From positions 1 to 64,000 of the forward strand of contig JAQVCV010000015.1 of NCBI GenBank assembly GCA_028689615.1: a DNA stretch of 64,000 nt, read 5' to 3'. The DNA is from Bacteroidales bacterium. GTDB lineage: Bacteria > Bacteroidota > Bacteroidia > Bacteroidales > TTA-H9. Made by a program: the position numbers and the translations under genes. A model generated the notes under the pieces. The model ran no database searches. It worked only from the letters and a program-made list of their open reading frames with translations, and was not told where the DNA came from. Positions 15,633 through 24,154 of the stretch are shown in pieces; the first letter of the stretch is position 1; every line of letters starts with the position of its first letter.

Positions 15633-17480
15633 TTAAGCCTCCTGAATCGTTTGGGTGAATTTTTCGGTAAGTTCAATCACGGTGAAGGGCTGCCCCTGCA
15701 CTTTGTTGTATTGGCTCATGGCGATGTCGGGGAAGTTCATCCGCAGGTATTTCACAAATTGACCTGCATTGAGTTCGCAAACAAGCACCTTTTTATAGGC
15801 CGACAACACCTGCCGCGTGTTCTTTGGAAGTGGCATAATATAGCGGAAGTGGGCGTGCCCAACCTTATGGCCGGCTTTCTGCATCCGTTCAACTGCTGAT
15901 CTGACGAAGCCACGGGTGCCACCCCAGCTCACCACCAGCAGATCGCCTTCGGGTTGTCCGAAGATTTCTTGCTCAGGAAGACGGTTAGCTATGCGTTGCA
16001 CTTTCTCTTCGCGCAGGAAGGTCATCCGTTCGTGGTTTTGCGGATCGGTGGAAACCTGTCCGTAAACATCGCTTTTCTCCAGGCCACCTATCCTGTGGCG
16101 CAACCCTTCGGTGCCAGGCAGCGCCCATTGGCGTGCCAGGGTTTCCGGATCGCGGGCATAGGGTTTGAAGTCGCTGTTGGGAGCGGCAATAGGAGGTTTG
16201 ATTTCGGGGAAATCGGCCATTTTGGGGATTCGGAAGAGTTCCGAGCCAAACCCGATATAGCCGTCGGTAAGCAGAATGGAGGGGGTCATGTGCTCCATGG
16301 CAATCTGAGCCGTTTCGAATGCGGCATAGAAGCAATCAACCGGTGAGGCAGCAGCCATGATGAACATGGGAGCTTCGCCGTTGCGTCCGTAAAGAGCCTG
16401 CAGCAGATCGCCCTGTTCGCTCTTGGTAGGGAGACCCGTTGAGGGTCCGCCACGCTGAACATTCACCACCACCAAAGGCAATTCGGTGATAACGGCCAAT
16501 CCCAGGGCTTCCGATTTAAGCGAAAGACCCGGACCAGATGTGGTTGTAACGCCCATGCTACCGGCAAAACAAGCTCCGATGGCCGAGGTTACCCCGGCAA
16601 TCTCGTCTTCGGCCTGGAAGGTTTTCACACCCAGGTTGCGGTGCTTCGACAGTTCCATAAGAATCTCGGTAGCAGGAGTGATGGGATAGGAACCCAGGAA
16701 AAGCTTGCGACCCGATTTCTCGGATGCTGCCATCAAACCCCAGGCAGTAGCAGTATTACCGGTAATGTTGCGGTACTTCCCTTTCTCGATGCTGGCCGGT
16801 TTCACCTCGATGGTCGATTTGATAGCCTCCACATTCTCGCCGAAAATGTAGCCAGCTTTCAAAACCAGTTTGTTGGCTTCGATCACCACAGGTTTTTTAG
16901 CAAATTTTTTCTCAAGGAAATGGAAAGTGTGATCCAACTCCTTGTTAAACATATAGAACAGAAGCCCAAGGGCAAACATGTTCTTCGACTTGTCAGCTGT
17001 TTTGGCATCGAGGCCAAGTTCGGCAACAGCCTCACGGGTGAGTTTCCTGATAGGAGCCTTCACCAAAGTGTAATCGCCCAAAGAACCATCTTCAAGAGGA
17101 TTGGACGCGAATCCGGCTTTCTCCAGAATTTTTGGTTCATAATTATCAATATCGGTGATAATGGTAGCCCCTTTTTTGGCGTGCTTCAGGTTCGATTTGA
17201 GCGAGGCGGGGTTCATTGCAACCAAAACATCACACAAGTCGCCGCTGGTGTGAATTTTTGAGCTGCCAAAGTGTAACTGAAAACCAGAAACACCGGCCAC
17301 AGTATTCTGTGGAGCCCTGATTTCTGCTGGGAAATCGGGGAAAGTGGAAAGGTCGTTGCCTGAGAGGGCGGCAGTATCGGAAAACAGGGTACCGGTGAGT
17401 TGCATCCCATCGCCGGAATCGCCTGAAAAACGAATAACAACCTCTTCCATCTCAACAACTTTGCTATCTTTTGCTGCCAT
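15633..17480 (-). CDS. korA: 2-oxoacid:ferredoxin oxidoreductase, fused gamma-alpha subunit
   Basis: This 615-residue protein joins a gamma domain (about 1-190; FSGDSGDGMQLTGTLFSDTA and FPDFPAEIRAPQNTVAGVSG) to an alpha domain (about 220-610; GSYPITPATEILMELSKH, QAEDEIAGVTSAIGACFAG, TTTSGPGLSLKSEALGLA). This fused form is typical of KorA in Bacteroidota. With KorB it forms the CoA-dependent 2-oxoacid oxidoreductase. It is the first gene of the korAB operon with a good promoter. The 2x[4Fe-4S] ferredoxin at 17690 is divergent and could be its electron acceptor. Confidence 0.93.
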   Translation of the reverse strand: MAAKDSKVVEMEEVVIRFSGDSGDGMQLTGTLFSDTAALSGNDLSTFPDFPAEIRAPQNTVAGVSGFQLHFGSSKIHTSGDLCDVLVAMNPASLKSNLKHAKKGATIITDIDNYEPKILEKAGFASNPLEDGSLGDYTLVKAPIRKLTREAVAELGLDAKTADKSKNMFALGLLFYMFNKELDHTFHFLEKKFAKKPVVIEANKLVLKAGYIFGENVEAIKSTIEVKPASIEKGKYRNITGNTATAWGLMAASEKSGRKLFLGSYPITPATEILMELSKHRNLGVKTFQAEDEIAGVTSAIGACFAGSMGVTTTSGPGLSLKSEALGLAVITELPLVVVNVQRGGPSTGLPTKSEQGDLLQALYGRNGEAPMFIMAAASPVDCFYAAFETAQIAMEHMTPSILLTDGYIGFGSELFRIPKMADFPEIKPPIAAPNSDFKPYARDPETLARQWALPGTEGLRHRIGGLEKSDVYGQVSTDPQNHERMTFLREEKVQRIANRLPEQEIFGQPEGDLLVVSWGGTRGFVRSAVERMQKAGHKVGHAHFRYIMPLPKNTRQVLSAYKKVLVCELNAGQFVKYLRMNFPDIAMSQYNKVQGQPFTVIELTEKFTQTIQEA

Positions 17481-17506
17481 ATCGGATGGTTTTAAAATAT
17501 TGGGGG

Positions 17507-17539
17507 CAAAGGTATGGTTTTTTCTATGTCGCTAACCAA
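17507..17539 (-). promoter_or_regulatory. Promoter of korAB
   Basis: On the minus strand TTG (17537-17539), 22 bp, then TACCTTTG (17507-17514) matches the Bacteroidota layout. ATG 17480 lies 26 bp downstream of the box. Confidence 0.65.
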
Positions 17540-17641
17540 TGTTTTTAGTTTTAAATGTGTTCACCTTTAGATTTTTAATTTAGATTGATTTTAAATTTTG
17601 CCCATGTGGTTTATGATTTCATTTTGCTTGGCGAAATGTTC

Positions 17642-17649
17642 TATTTTTG
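17642..17649 (+). promoter_or_regulatory. -7 promoter element for ferredoxin
   Basis: TATTTTTG matches TAnnTTTG, 40 bp before ATG 17690. TTG upstream is at shorter spacing than usual (15 bp). Confidence 0.5.
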
Positions 17650-17689
17650 CCGTCCCATTAGATTTGTAAACCTTAAAAAATCATTTATT

Positions 17690-17860
17690 ATGGCATATGT
17701 AATTAATGAAGAATGCGTTGCCTGTGGCACTTGCATCGACGAATGTCCTGTTGAAGCTATCAGCGAAGGCGAAATCTACAAGATTGATGCTGATGTATGC
17801 ACCGATTGCGGTTCATGCGCTGCTGTTTGTCCTACCGAGGCCATTCACCCCGCTGAATAA
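17690..17860 (+). CDS. 2x[4Fe-4S] ferredoxin
   Basis: This 56-residue ferredoxin carries two CxxCxxCxxxC motifs: Cys9, 12, 15, 19 and Cys37, 40, 43, 47. Length and spacing are those of clostridial-type ferredoxins. The frame could extend further upstream, but the promoter box and the motif position fix the start at 17690. It is the likely electron carrier for KorAB, which is transcribed divergently. A strong terminator follows. Confidence 0.95.
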   Translation: MAYVINEECVACGTCIDECPVEAISEGEIYKIDADVCTDCGSCAAVCPTEAIHPAE

Positions 17861-17887
17861 GCCCGACAGCTTAACACGATAACCTGT

Positions 17888-17923
17888 AAAAAGGGGGCTG
17901 CCCGTTGGGCAGCCCCCTTTTTT
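17888..17923. terminator. Bidirectional terminator between ferredoxin and GT39 gene
   Basis: An 11-bp stem (GGGGGCTGCCC with GGGCAGCCCCC, loop GTT) is flanked by an A-tract and a T-tract, so it works both ways. The stop codon of the minus-strand glycosyltransferase overlaps the T-tract. Confidence 0.92.
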
Positions 17924-19502
17924 ATTCAACATTCACCACCTTCACTTCTTGGTTTTGGGCTAAATAATCGGGCAGAGTGCCCCCGTTGATAAACCAAACC
18001 TGTTTCCCGTCACTCAAGAACTGCTCCACCTGTGTTTTCGATGGAACATAACCATACACGTTGCATCCGGCGTAAAAACTAAGGCCGGGTGCCTGAAGCC
18101 TGAAATTGGTAAACACCAGCACCCGATTGTTACCAGCCCAGGCCTGCTTCATCGCGTCGATGGCAGTCAAAAGCTGTTGCTGCTTGAGGCGTGCAGCCAA
18201 TTCCGGCGAATCGGGAAGGAACCGCACACGCGCCATCTCGTTGAGGTTAAACATCAAAAAAGCAACTGTAAGCCACACAGCCAACCCTCCCAACAGTTTT
18301 GGCCCTTTCAACCATCGCCGGTTGGTGTCAGGCACCAGACTCAGCAACCGGTCGATAACCACGGCCAGACTCATCCACACAACAGGGGCGGCGGGCAGAC
18401 AAAAAGCCTTCATCTTGGTGGCAGCCAGGGTAAACACCACATAAGGAACCACCACCCAGGCAAGAGGAGCCACCACCTCGGTGCGACGCACCAAGAGAGG
18501 AAACAACACGATGGCTGCCAACACCACAGCAATCATTGCATCGCCACTGCCGTACAAATCTTCAAGAGCCTTGAAATGGAAAAACCAACCGCCGCCATGG
18601 CCCTCAATCACCTCGTTGAAATGACGTGAATTATACTCCAGTTCAAACCGCGCTTCCGTCGGGAAAGCCATCAGGGTATAAACCTGCCAGGGAACCACCA
18701 AAACAACACTCACGGCAAAGGCCAGCGCCACATGCCACCACAAACGGGCCACAACACGATGCCGGCCTGCCAGCAACCACGCTCCCCAACCCGCGAATAC
18801 CAACAAACCCGGCAGCCACTTCACCATAACGGCAGCACCTGCCAAAACCCCAACCAACACGGCATTTTGCCATGCAGGCTTTTTCAGATAACGGGTAAAA
18901 GCCCACAGGCTCGCCGTGGTATAAACCAGAAACACAACATCGTTGTGATCGGTAGCAAAACGTCCCGAAATCAATTCATAAACAAAAAAAGAGGTGGAAC
19001 TCAGCAATGCGGCAATCCAACCAACCCGGGCATTGGCAAAAAAACGACCCATCGAAAAAACCATCAAAGGCATCAACGAGAAAAGAAGAACCGACGGAAG
19101 CCTGACAGCCCATACCGATGGCCCCAACACTTTGATGAACAATGCCATTTGCCAAAGAAACAGGGGTTGCTTGTGAAGCCAGATGGTTCCATGGGTCCAC
19201 ATCCCGGGCCGAACCTGATAAGGTGTTTCAGTATAAAGCATGGGTTTAAAAGGATCAAGAGCCAAATTCCTGGCAACCAAAGCATGAAACTGCTCGTCCC
19301 ACAGGTTTAGATACGGATCGAGACTGGCTGCAAACACACCCGCCAGCAAGGCAAAAGCAGCAAGAAACCAGGTTGCTGTTGTGTAGCGATGCAAAAGAGC
19401 GAGCCAAATGCCTGCTGCAAGCATGCAAACTGCAGGCAACAAAGGCCAAAGCAAAGGGGCAGGTATCGAATACCAGGCAACGGAACTGATGCTAGGGGTC
19501 AT
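17922..19502 (-). CDS. GT39-like (ArnT/PMT type) membrane glycosyltransferase
   Basis: This 526-residue integral membrane protein has about 11 hydrophobic segments. After the first segments comes LDPYLNLWDEQFHALVARN, where Asp69-Glu70 is the catalytic acidic pair of PMT/ArnT enzymes in the first periplasmic loop. QPLFLWQMALFIKVLG and RLPSVLLFSLMPLMVFSMG follow the GT-C pattern. It would transfer a sugar from a polyprenyl-phosphate donor to lipid or protein; acceptor unknown. I use ATG 19502 because the longer frame reaches 19751 and overlaps the sucA start and promoter. It stands alone between the ferredoxin and sucA. Confidence 0.88.
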   Translation of the reverse strand: MTPSISSVAWYSIPAPLLWPLLPAVCMLAAGIWLALLHRYTTATWFLAAFALLAGVFAASLDPYLNLWDEQFHALVARNLALDPFKPMLYTETPYQVRPGMWTHGTIWLHKQPLFLWQMALFIKVLGPSVWAVRLPSVLLFSLMPLMVFSMGRFFANARVGWIAALLSSTSFFVYELISGRFATDHNDVVFLVYTTASLWAFTRYLKKPAWQNAVLVGVLAGAAVMVKWLPGLLVFAGWGAWLLAGRHRVVARLWWHVALAFAVSVVLVVPWQVYTLMAFPTEARFELEYNSRHFNEVIEGHGGGWFFHFKALEDLYGSGDAMIAVVLAAIVLFPLLVRRTEVVAPLAWVVVPYVVFTLAATKMKAFCLPAAPVVWMSLAVVIDRLLSLVPDTNRRWLKGPKLLGGLAVWLTVAFLMFNLNEMARVRFLPDSPELAARLKQQQLLTAIDAMKQAWAGNNRVLVFTNFRLQAPGLSFYAGCNVYGYVPSKTQVEQFLSDGKQVWFINGGTLPDYLAQNQEVKVVNVE

Positions 19503-19709
19503 GAAAACTAAAATATCGGATGGTTGGCAAAGATAAGAATAGCCCGCGCAATCATTCCAAACCCTAACCCCCAAATAAACCAGTGTATGAAACCCTGTGG
19601 AAAAATCCTGAAGTCGGAAAAAACAAGGAGGCAGGTGGCAGCAGGCAAGAATTAAGGGTGGCAACCCCGCGTGATTTGGAATTTCGTGAACCTTTTTTGC
19701 TTCTTTCTG

Positions 19710-19717
19710 TAACTTTG
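19710..19717 (+). promoter_or_regulatory. -7 promoter element for sucAB
   Basis: TAACTTTG matches TAnnTTTG, 26 bp before the sucA ATG. No -33 match at the normal spacing. Confidence 0.55.
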
Positions 19718-19743
19718 TAAGTATAACATCACCTCCTAGTAAA

Positions 19744-22545
19744 ATGGACAAGTATTCATATCTGAGTGCCAGCGACCCCCAGGCTCTCGAATCGCTCTAC
19801 CAGGCCTGGCTCGAATCGCCTGAAAATGTTGAGCCGGCATGGCGGAATTTTTTCGACGGCTTCAACTTTGCTTCGCGACATTACAGCCCAAAACCATCGG
19901 GCCCCATGCCTGCCGAATTTAACGTCATCGGCCTGATAAACGCCTACAGGCAACGAGGACACCTCTTCACCCAAACCAATCCGGTAAGAAAACGCAGAGA
20001 TTACCATCCCACCCTCGATTTGCAGAACTTCGGGCTGACGGTTGCCGACCTTCCCCGGCGCTTCGAAGCCGGAAAAACCATAGGTATTGGAACAGCAACC
20101 CTGCAAAACATTGTAGATCACCTCCAAACCACCTACTGCCGATCGGTGGGTGTTGAATACCTCTACATTCGCAACACCGAAATGGTAGAATGGCTTCAAC
20201 AAAGAATGGAATCGACCCGCAACCTGCCCGAATTCAATACAGCACAGAAACACCGGATGTTGGAGAAACTGAGTGAAGCGGTTCTGTTTGAAAAATTTAT
20301 TCACAAAAAATTCCCGGGACAAAAACGGTTTTCGCTCGAAGGGGCAGAAACACTAATTCCCGCTTTGGAAGCCACCATCGAAACGGGGATCAACCTGGGC
20401 AACGAAGAGTTTGTGATAGGGATGCCCCACAGAGGGCGACTCAACGTGCTGGCCAATATCATGGGAAAATCGCCCCGCGATATTTTCACCGAGTTCCAGG
20501 GGCTTGAATACGACGACGAATTGCTGCTTGGCGATGTGAAATACCACCTGGGTTATACCACCGAGACCACCCGTGACGACAAGCCGCTAAAACTCACCCT
20601 TTCACCCAACCCTTCGCACCTCGAAACGGTGAACAGCGTTGTGGAAGGGATTGTTCGCGCCCGAGCCGACCAACGCTATCAAGGCAACTTCGACAAAATA
20701 ACCCCAATCCTCATTCACGGCGATGCCGCCATAGCTGGCCAGGGTGTCGTGTATGAAGTGGCACAAATGTCGGATCTTCCCGGATACAAAACAGGGGGAA
20801 CCATTCACATTGTGGTAAACAACCAGATTGGCTTCACAACCAACTACCTCGACGCCCGTACATCGACCTACAGCACCGATGTGGCTAAAGTAATACAATC
20901 GCCCGTTTTTCATGTTAACGGCGACGATGTTGAAGCTGTGGTTTACACCATGAAACTGGCCATGGAATTTCGCGAACGGTGGCACCGCGATGTGTTCATC
21001 GACCTTTTGTGCTACCGCAAATACGGCCACAACGAAAGCGATGAGCCCCGGTTTACACAACCCACCCTCTACAAAATCATCGAAAAACACCCCAATCCAC
21101 GCGATATTTACGCAGCAAATCTCCTGCGCGACAACAACCTGCCCGACGGACTGACCGAATCGATCGACAACGCCATCAACCAACGCCTCGAAGCCGACCT
21201 GTCGCTGTCGAAAGAAGCAGATAAGGCTCACATAACCAATTTTCTGCATCGCGATTGGACCGCCATTCGACGGGCTAAACCAACCGACTTCGATGCTTCG
21301 CCGCCTACTGCCATCACCCAAAAAAAGCTTCACGATTTGACCCGGGCCATTACCCATTTGCCAGAAGGGAAAAAATTCTTCAGAAAAATTGAGAAACTGA
21401 TGGACGACCGGCGCGATATGGTGCTCAAAACCGGCAAAATAGATTGGGGAATGGCCGAGCTGCTGGCATACGCCTCGCTTGCCGACGAGGGCTTCGCGGT
21501 GCGACTTAGCGGACAGGATGTTGAGCGCGGAACCTTCTCACACCGTCATGCAGTGCTCACCCTCGACCAAACCGACGAGAAATACAACACCCTGGCCAAC
21601 CTGGGACCCCATCAGGCATCAGTAAACATCTTCAACTCATCCCTTTCAGAATATGGAGTTTTGGGATTTGAATACGGTTATGCCCTGGCATCGCCATCAA
21701 CCCTCACCCTGTGGGAAGCTCAGTTTGGCGATTTCAGCAACGGCGCCCAGATTATTCTTGACCAATTCATCAGCAGTGCCGAAGACAAATGGAACGTGAT
21801 GAACGGGCTGGTAATGCTGTTGCCTCACGGCTACGAGGGACAAGGCCCCGAACACAGCAGCGCACGCATGGAACGATACCTCACCCTGTGTGCCGAAAAC
21901 AATTTCCAGGTGGCCAACTGCACCACACCTTCCAACTTCTTCCACCTACTGCGCAGGCAGTTACACCGACCTTTCCGCAAACCCCTGGTAGTTTTCACCC
22001 CCAAGAGCCTGCTTCGCCACCCCCTTTGCACAAGTTCCCCCGACGAATTCACTTCGGGTGGATTTCGTGAACTGATCGACGATCCGTCGGCAGATCCGGC
22101 CAAAGTGGAGCGGGTGGTAATGTGCACAGGGAAGGTTTATTATGACCTGCTGTCGGAGCAGCAAGCCACAGGCCGCACCGATATAGCTTTGGTCAGGTTG
22201 GAACAACTTCACCCCCTCCCCATAGCCCAAATCGACAAACTAAAAGAGCGCTACGGCAATCAAGTAAGGTGGTTGTGGGTTCAGGAAGAGCCAGCCAACA
22301 TGGGAGCCTGGTCGTTTTTGCGGCTTAACCTGCCCCAGATCGACCTGAAGCTAATCTCCAGGCCAGCTTCAGGAAGCCCGGCAACAGGTTCAAGCAAGTT
22401 CCATTTCATCCAGCAAAAGAAAATTGTTGATAAAGCATTCCACCAGTGCCAATGTCCCCGCCTCGATTCTGAATGCAGAATGGTTTGCATTGGCAATCAA
22501 TGGAAAAGTTTTGAAAAAGAGTTACAAGCCAATTCAAAAGAATAA
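19744..22545 (+). CDS. sucA: 2-oxoglutarate dehydrogenase E1 component
   Basis: This 933-residue thiamine-dependent E1o catalyses the first step of the 2-oxoglutarate dehydrogenase complex. The N-terminus (SASDPQALESLYQAWLESP) is the E2-binding segment of SucA. TPP-binding and catalytic motifs include IGMPHRGRLNVLANI, LSPNPSHLETVNSVVEG, GDAAIAGQGVVYEVAQMSDL, HIVVNNQIGFTT and YRKYGHNESDEPRFTQP. The C-terminal half is the pyrimidine-binding domain (HGYEGQGPEHSSARMERYL). Length is usual. sucB starts 9 bp later, so they form one operon. No lpd (E3) gene lies in this window. Confidence 0.97.
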   Translation: MDKYSYLSASDPQALESLYQAWLESPENVEPAWRNFFDGFNFASRHYSPKPSGPMPAEFNVIGLINAYRQRGHLFTQTNPVRKRRDYHPTLDLQNFGLTVADLPRRFEAGKTIGIGTATLQNIVDHLQTTYCRSVGVEYLYIRNTEMVEWLQQRMESTRNLPEFNTAQKHRMLEKLSEAVLFEKFIHKKFPGQKRFSLEGAETLIPALEATIETGINLGNEEFVIGMPHRGRLNVLANIMGKSPRDIFTEFQGLEYDDELLLGDVKYHLGYTTETTRDDKPLKLTLSPNPSHLETVNSVVEGIVRARADQRYQGNFDKITPILIHGDAAIAGQGVVYEVAQMSDLPGYKTGGTIHIVVNNQIGFTTNYLDARTSTYSTDVAKVIQSPVFHVNGDDVEAVVYTMKLAMEFRERWHRDVFIDLLCYRKYGHNESDEPRFTQPTLYKIIEKHPNPRDIYAANLLRDNNLPDGLTESIDNAINQRLEADLSLSKEADKAHITNFLHRDWTAIRRAKPTDFDASPPTAITQKKLHDLTRAITHLPEGKKFFRKIEKLMDDRRDMVLKTGKIDWGMAELLAYASLADEGFAVRLSGQDVERGTFSHRHAVLTLDQTDEKYNTLANLGPHQASVNIFNSSLSEYGVLGFEYGYALASPSTLTLWEAQFGDFSNGAQIILDQFISSAEDKWNVMNGLVMLLPHGYEGQGPEHSSARMERYLTLCAENNFQVANCTTPSNFFHLLRRQLHRPFRKPLVVFTPKSLLRHPLCTSSPDEFTSGGFRELIDDPSADPAKVERVVMCTGKVYYDLLSEQQATGRTDIALVRLEQLHPLPIAQIDKLKERYGNQVRWLWVQEEPANMGAWSFLRLNLPQIDLKLISRPASGSPATGSSKFHFIQQKKIVDKAFHQCQCPRLDSECRMVCIGNQWKSFEKELQANSKE

Positions 22546-22554
22546 CAAGAAGCT

Positions 22555-23844
22555 ATGAATATCGATATCAAAATACCCAGCCCCGGCGAGTCCATCTCGC
22601 AGGTTCAAGTGGCCAATTGGCTGGTGGCCGATGGCGACCTGGTAGAAAAAGACCAGGAAATAGTTGAAATTGACAGCGACAAGGCCACCCTGGCCATAAG
22701 CGCACCCGAAGCCGGTGTGGTGAAACGGGTGATACCGGCCGGCGAAATGGCCGCAGTGGGAGCCGTTATCGCTACCCTTAACACACAGGAAACTGTGGCA
22801 AAAGACCAAAACAAAAAGAGTGAGTCAACACCGCAAACTGCGAGTATTCAAACTCCTCCGGCAACCGAAGCCAAACCTGTCGGGCCGGCTGAACCTGCCG
22901 AAACAAATGCTTCCCGTGGTGTTGCCGCCACCCCGTTGGCCCGAAAACTCATGGAACTGAATCATGTGGATTCTCAAGCACTCCGTTCCTTTTTCGAACG
23001 TTACCATTTCACACGCGAAGATGTAGAGTTTTACCTGCATCATCAAAACGATGCCATCGCGCAACCACCTCAGAAAACTGGTTCGGAGCAAACTCAGAAC
23101 AACCCTAAGGAGTTGCGCGGCGAAGAGCGAACACCCATGAGCCCCCTGCGGCGAAAACTTGCCGAAAGATTGGTATCGGTTAAAAACGAAACAGCCATGC
23201 TTACCACCTTCAACGAGGTAAACATGACCCCCGTGATGGAATTGCGCGCCAAATACAAAGAGGCCTTTCAAAAAAAACACGGTGTTTCGCTCGGGTTTAT
23301 GTCGTTTTTTACCAGAGCCTGTGCCCTGGCTTTGAGAGAGTTTCCTGCAGTGAACGGATCCATAGAAGGCGACGAGATCGTGTTTCATCACTATGCTGAT
23401 GTTGGCATTGCCGTGAGTACTCCCAAGGGACTTATGGTGCCTGTGCTTCGCGATGCCGCCACTTTGTCGTTGGCCGACATAGAACATAAAATCAAAGATT
23501 TAGCTACCCGGGCCCGCGACCGCAAACTCACCCTCGACGAAATGAGCGGTGGCACATTTACCATCACCAACGGCGGAGTATTCGGATCGTTGCTAAGCAC
23601 ACCCATCATCAACCCGCCGCAAAGCGCCATTCTGGGAATGCACAACATAGTGGAGCGACCCATTGCCGTGAAAGGAAAAGTAGAGATCCACCCCATGATG
23701 TATGTGGCCCTCTCCTACGATCACCGCATCATTGATGGACGCGAATCGGTGAGCTTTTTGGTGAAGGTGAAAGAACTACTCGAAAACCCGGTGAACCTCC
23801 TTTTTGAACAGGGCGATCCTGTAAAAGCGCTGCTCGGCTTATAA
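22555..23844 (+). CDS. sucB: Dihydrolipoyl succinyltransferase E2 component
   Basis: This 429-residue E2 has a lipoyl domain (1-78; lipoylated Lys43 in [11 protein letters not shown]), a linker, a peripheral-subunit-binding segment (121-163) and a catalytic core (about 195-429) with HxxxDG at His390 to Asp394-Gly ([12 protein letters not shown]). It moves the succinyl group to CoA. The E3-binding segment begins normally ([12 protein letters not shown]) but lacks the usual GTG-x-x-GR loop; FFERYHF stands in its place. This may alter E3 binding. It is the second gene of sucAB; a weak hairpin follows. Confidence 0.95.
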   Translation: MNIDIKIPSPGESISQVQVANWLVADGDLVEKDQEIVEIDSDKATLAISAPEAGVVKRVIPAGEMAAVGAVIATLNTQETVAKDQNKKSESTPQTASIQTPPATEAKPVGPAEPAETNASRGVAATPLARKLMELNHVDSQALRSFFERYHFTREDVEFYLHHQNDAIAQPPQKTGSEQTQNNPKELRGEERTPMSPLRRKLAERLVSVKNETAMLTTFNEVNMTPVMELRAKYKEAFQKKHGVSLGFMSFFTRACALALREFPAVNGSIEGDEIVFHHYADVGIAVSTPKGLMVPVLRDAATLSLADIEHKIKDLATRARDRKLTLDEMSGGTFTITNGGVFGSLLSTPIINPPQSAILGMHNIVERPIAVKGKVEIHPMMYVALSYDHRIIDGRESVSFLVKVKELLENPVNLLFEQGDPVKALLGL

Positions 23845-23871
23845 CCTAATAGCAGACAAGATGAACCCATG

Positions 23872-23915
23872 TTGTTTTCAGGTTGAAAAAATCCTGAAAC
23901 AAATACTCTTTTATT
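23872..23915 (+). terminator. Weak hairpin after sucB
   Basis: TTGTTTTCAGG pairs with CCTGAAACAA with one bulge across a ten-base loop and is followed by a broken T-run. It is a possible terminator of sucAB. Confidence 0.4.
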
Positions 23916-24154
23916 CAGAAAATCCGTAACTTTACCGCCCTTTTTACCCACAGAAAACAAGTTAAACTTATTTTAAAGCCTTCGACTGATTGTGAGTTAA
24001 CTACATATTTAATTATTGTTTAACACGAAAGATAAATTCAGGAAAGACTGATCGCGTTATTTTGCAGGTCTTATTGGTTTGTATCTGCATATTAGAACGA
24101 GACACCTTATAAGTTTTTGAAAGAACCTATTTATTCATCTAAATGCTTTAACGA
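23916..24154. other. Non-coding leader region
   Basis: No gene is seen. TAACTTTA (23927-23934) and TTATTTTG (24057-24064) each match the -7 element at seven of eight positions and are candidate promoters of the T9SS gene at 24155. The second would leave a leader of about 85 bases. Confidence 0.4.
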
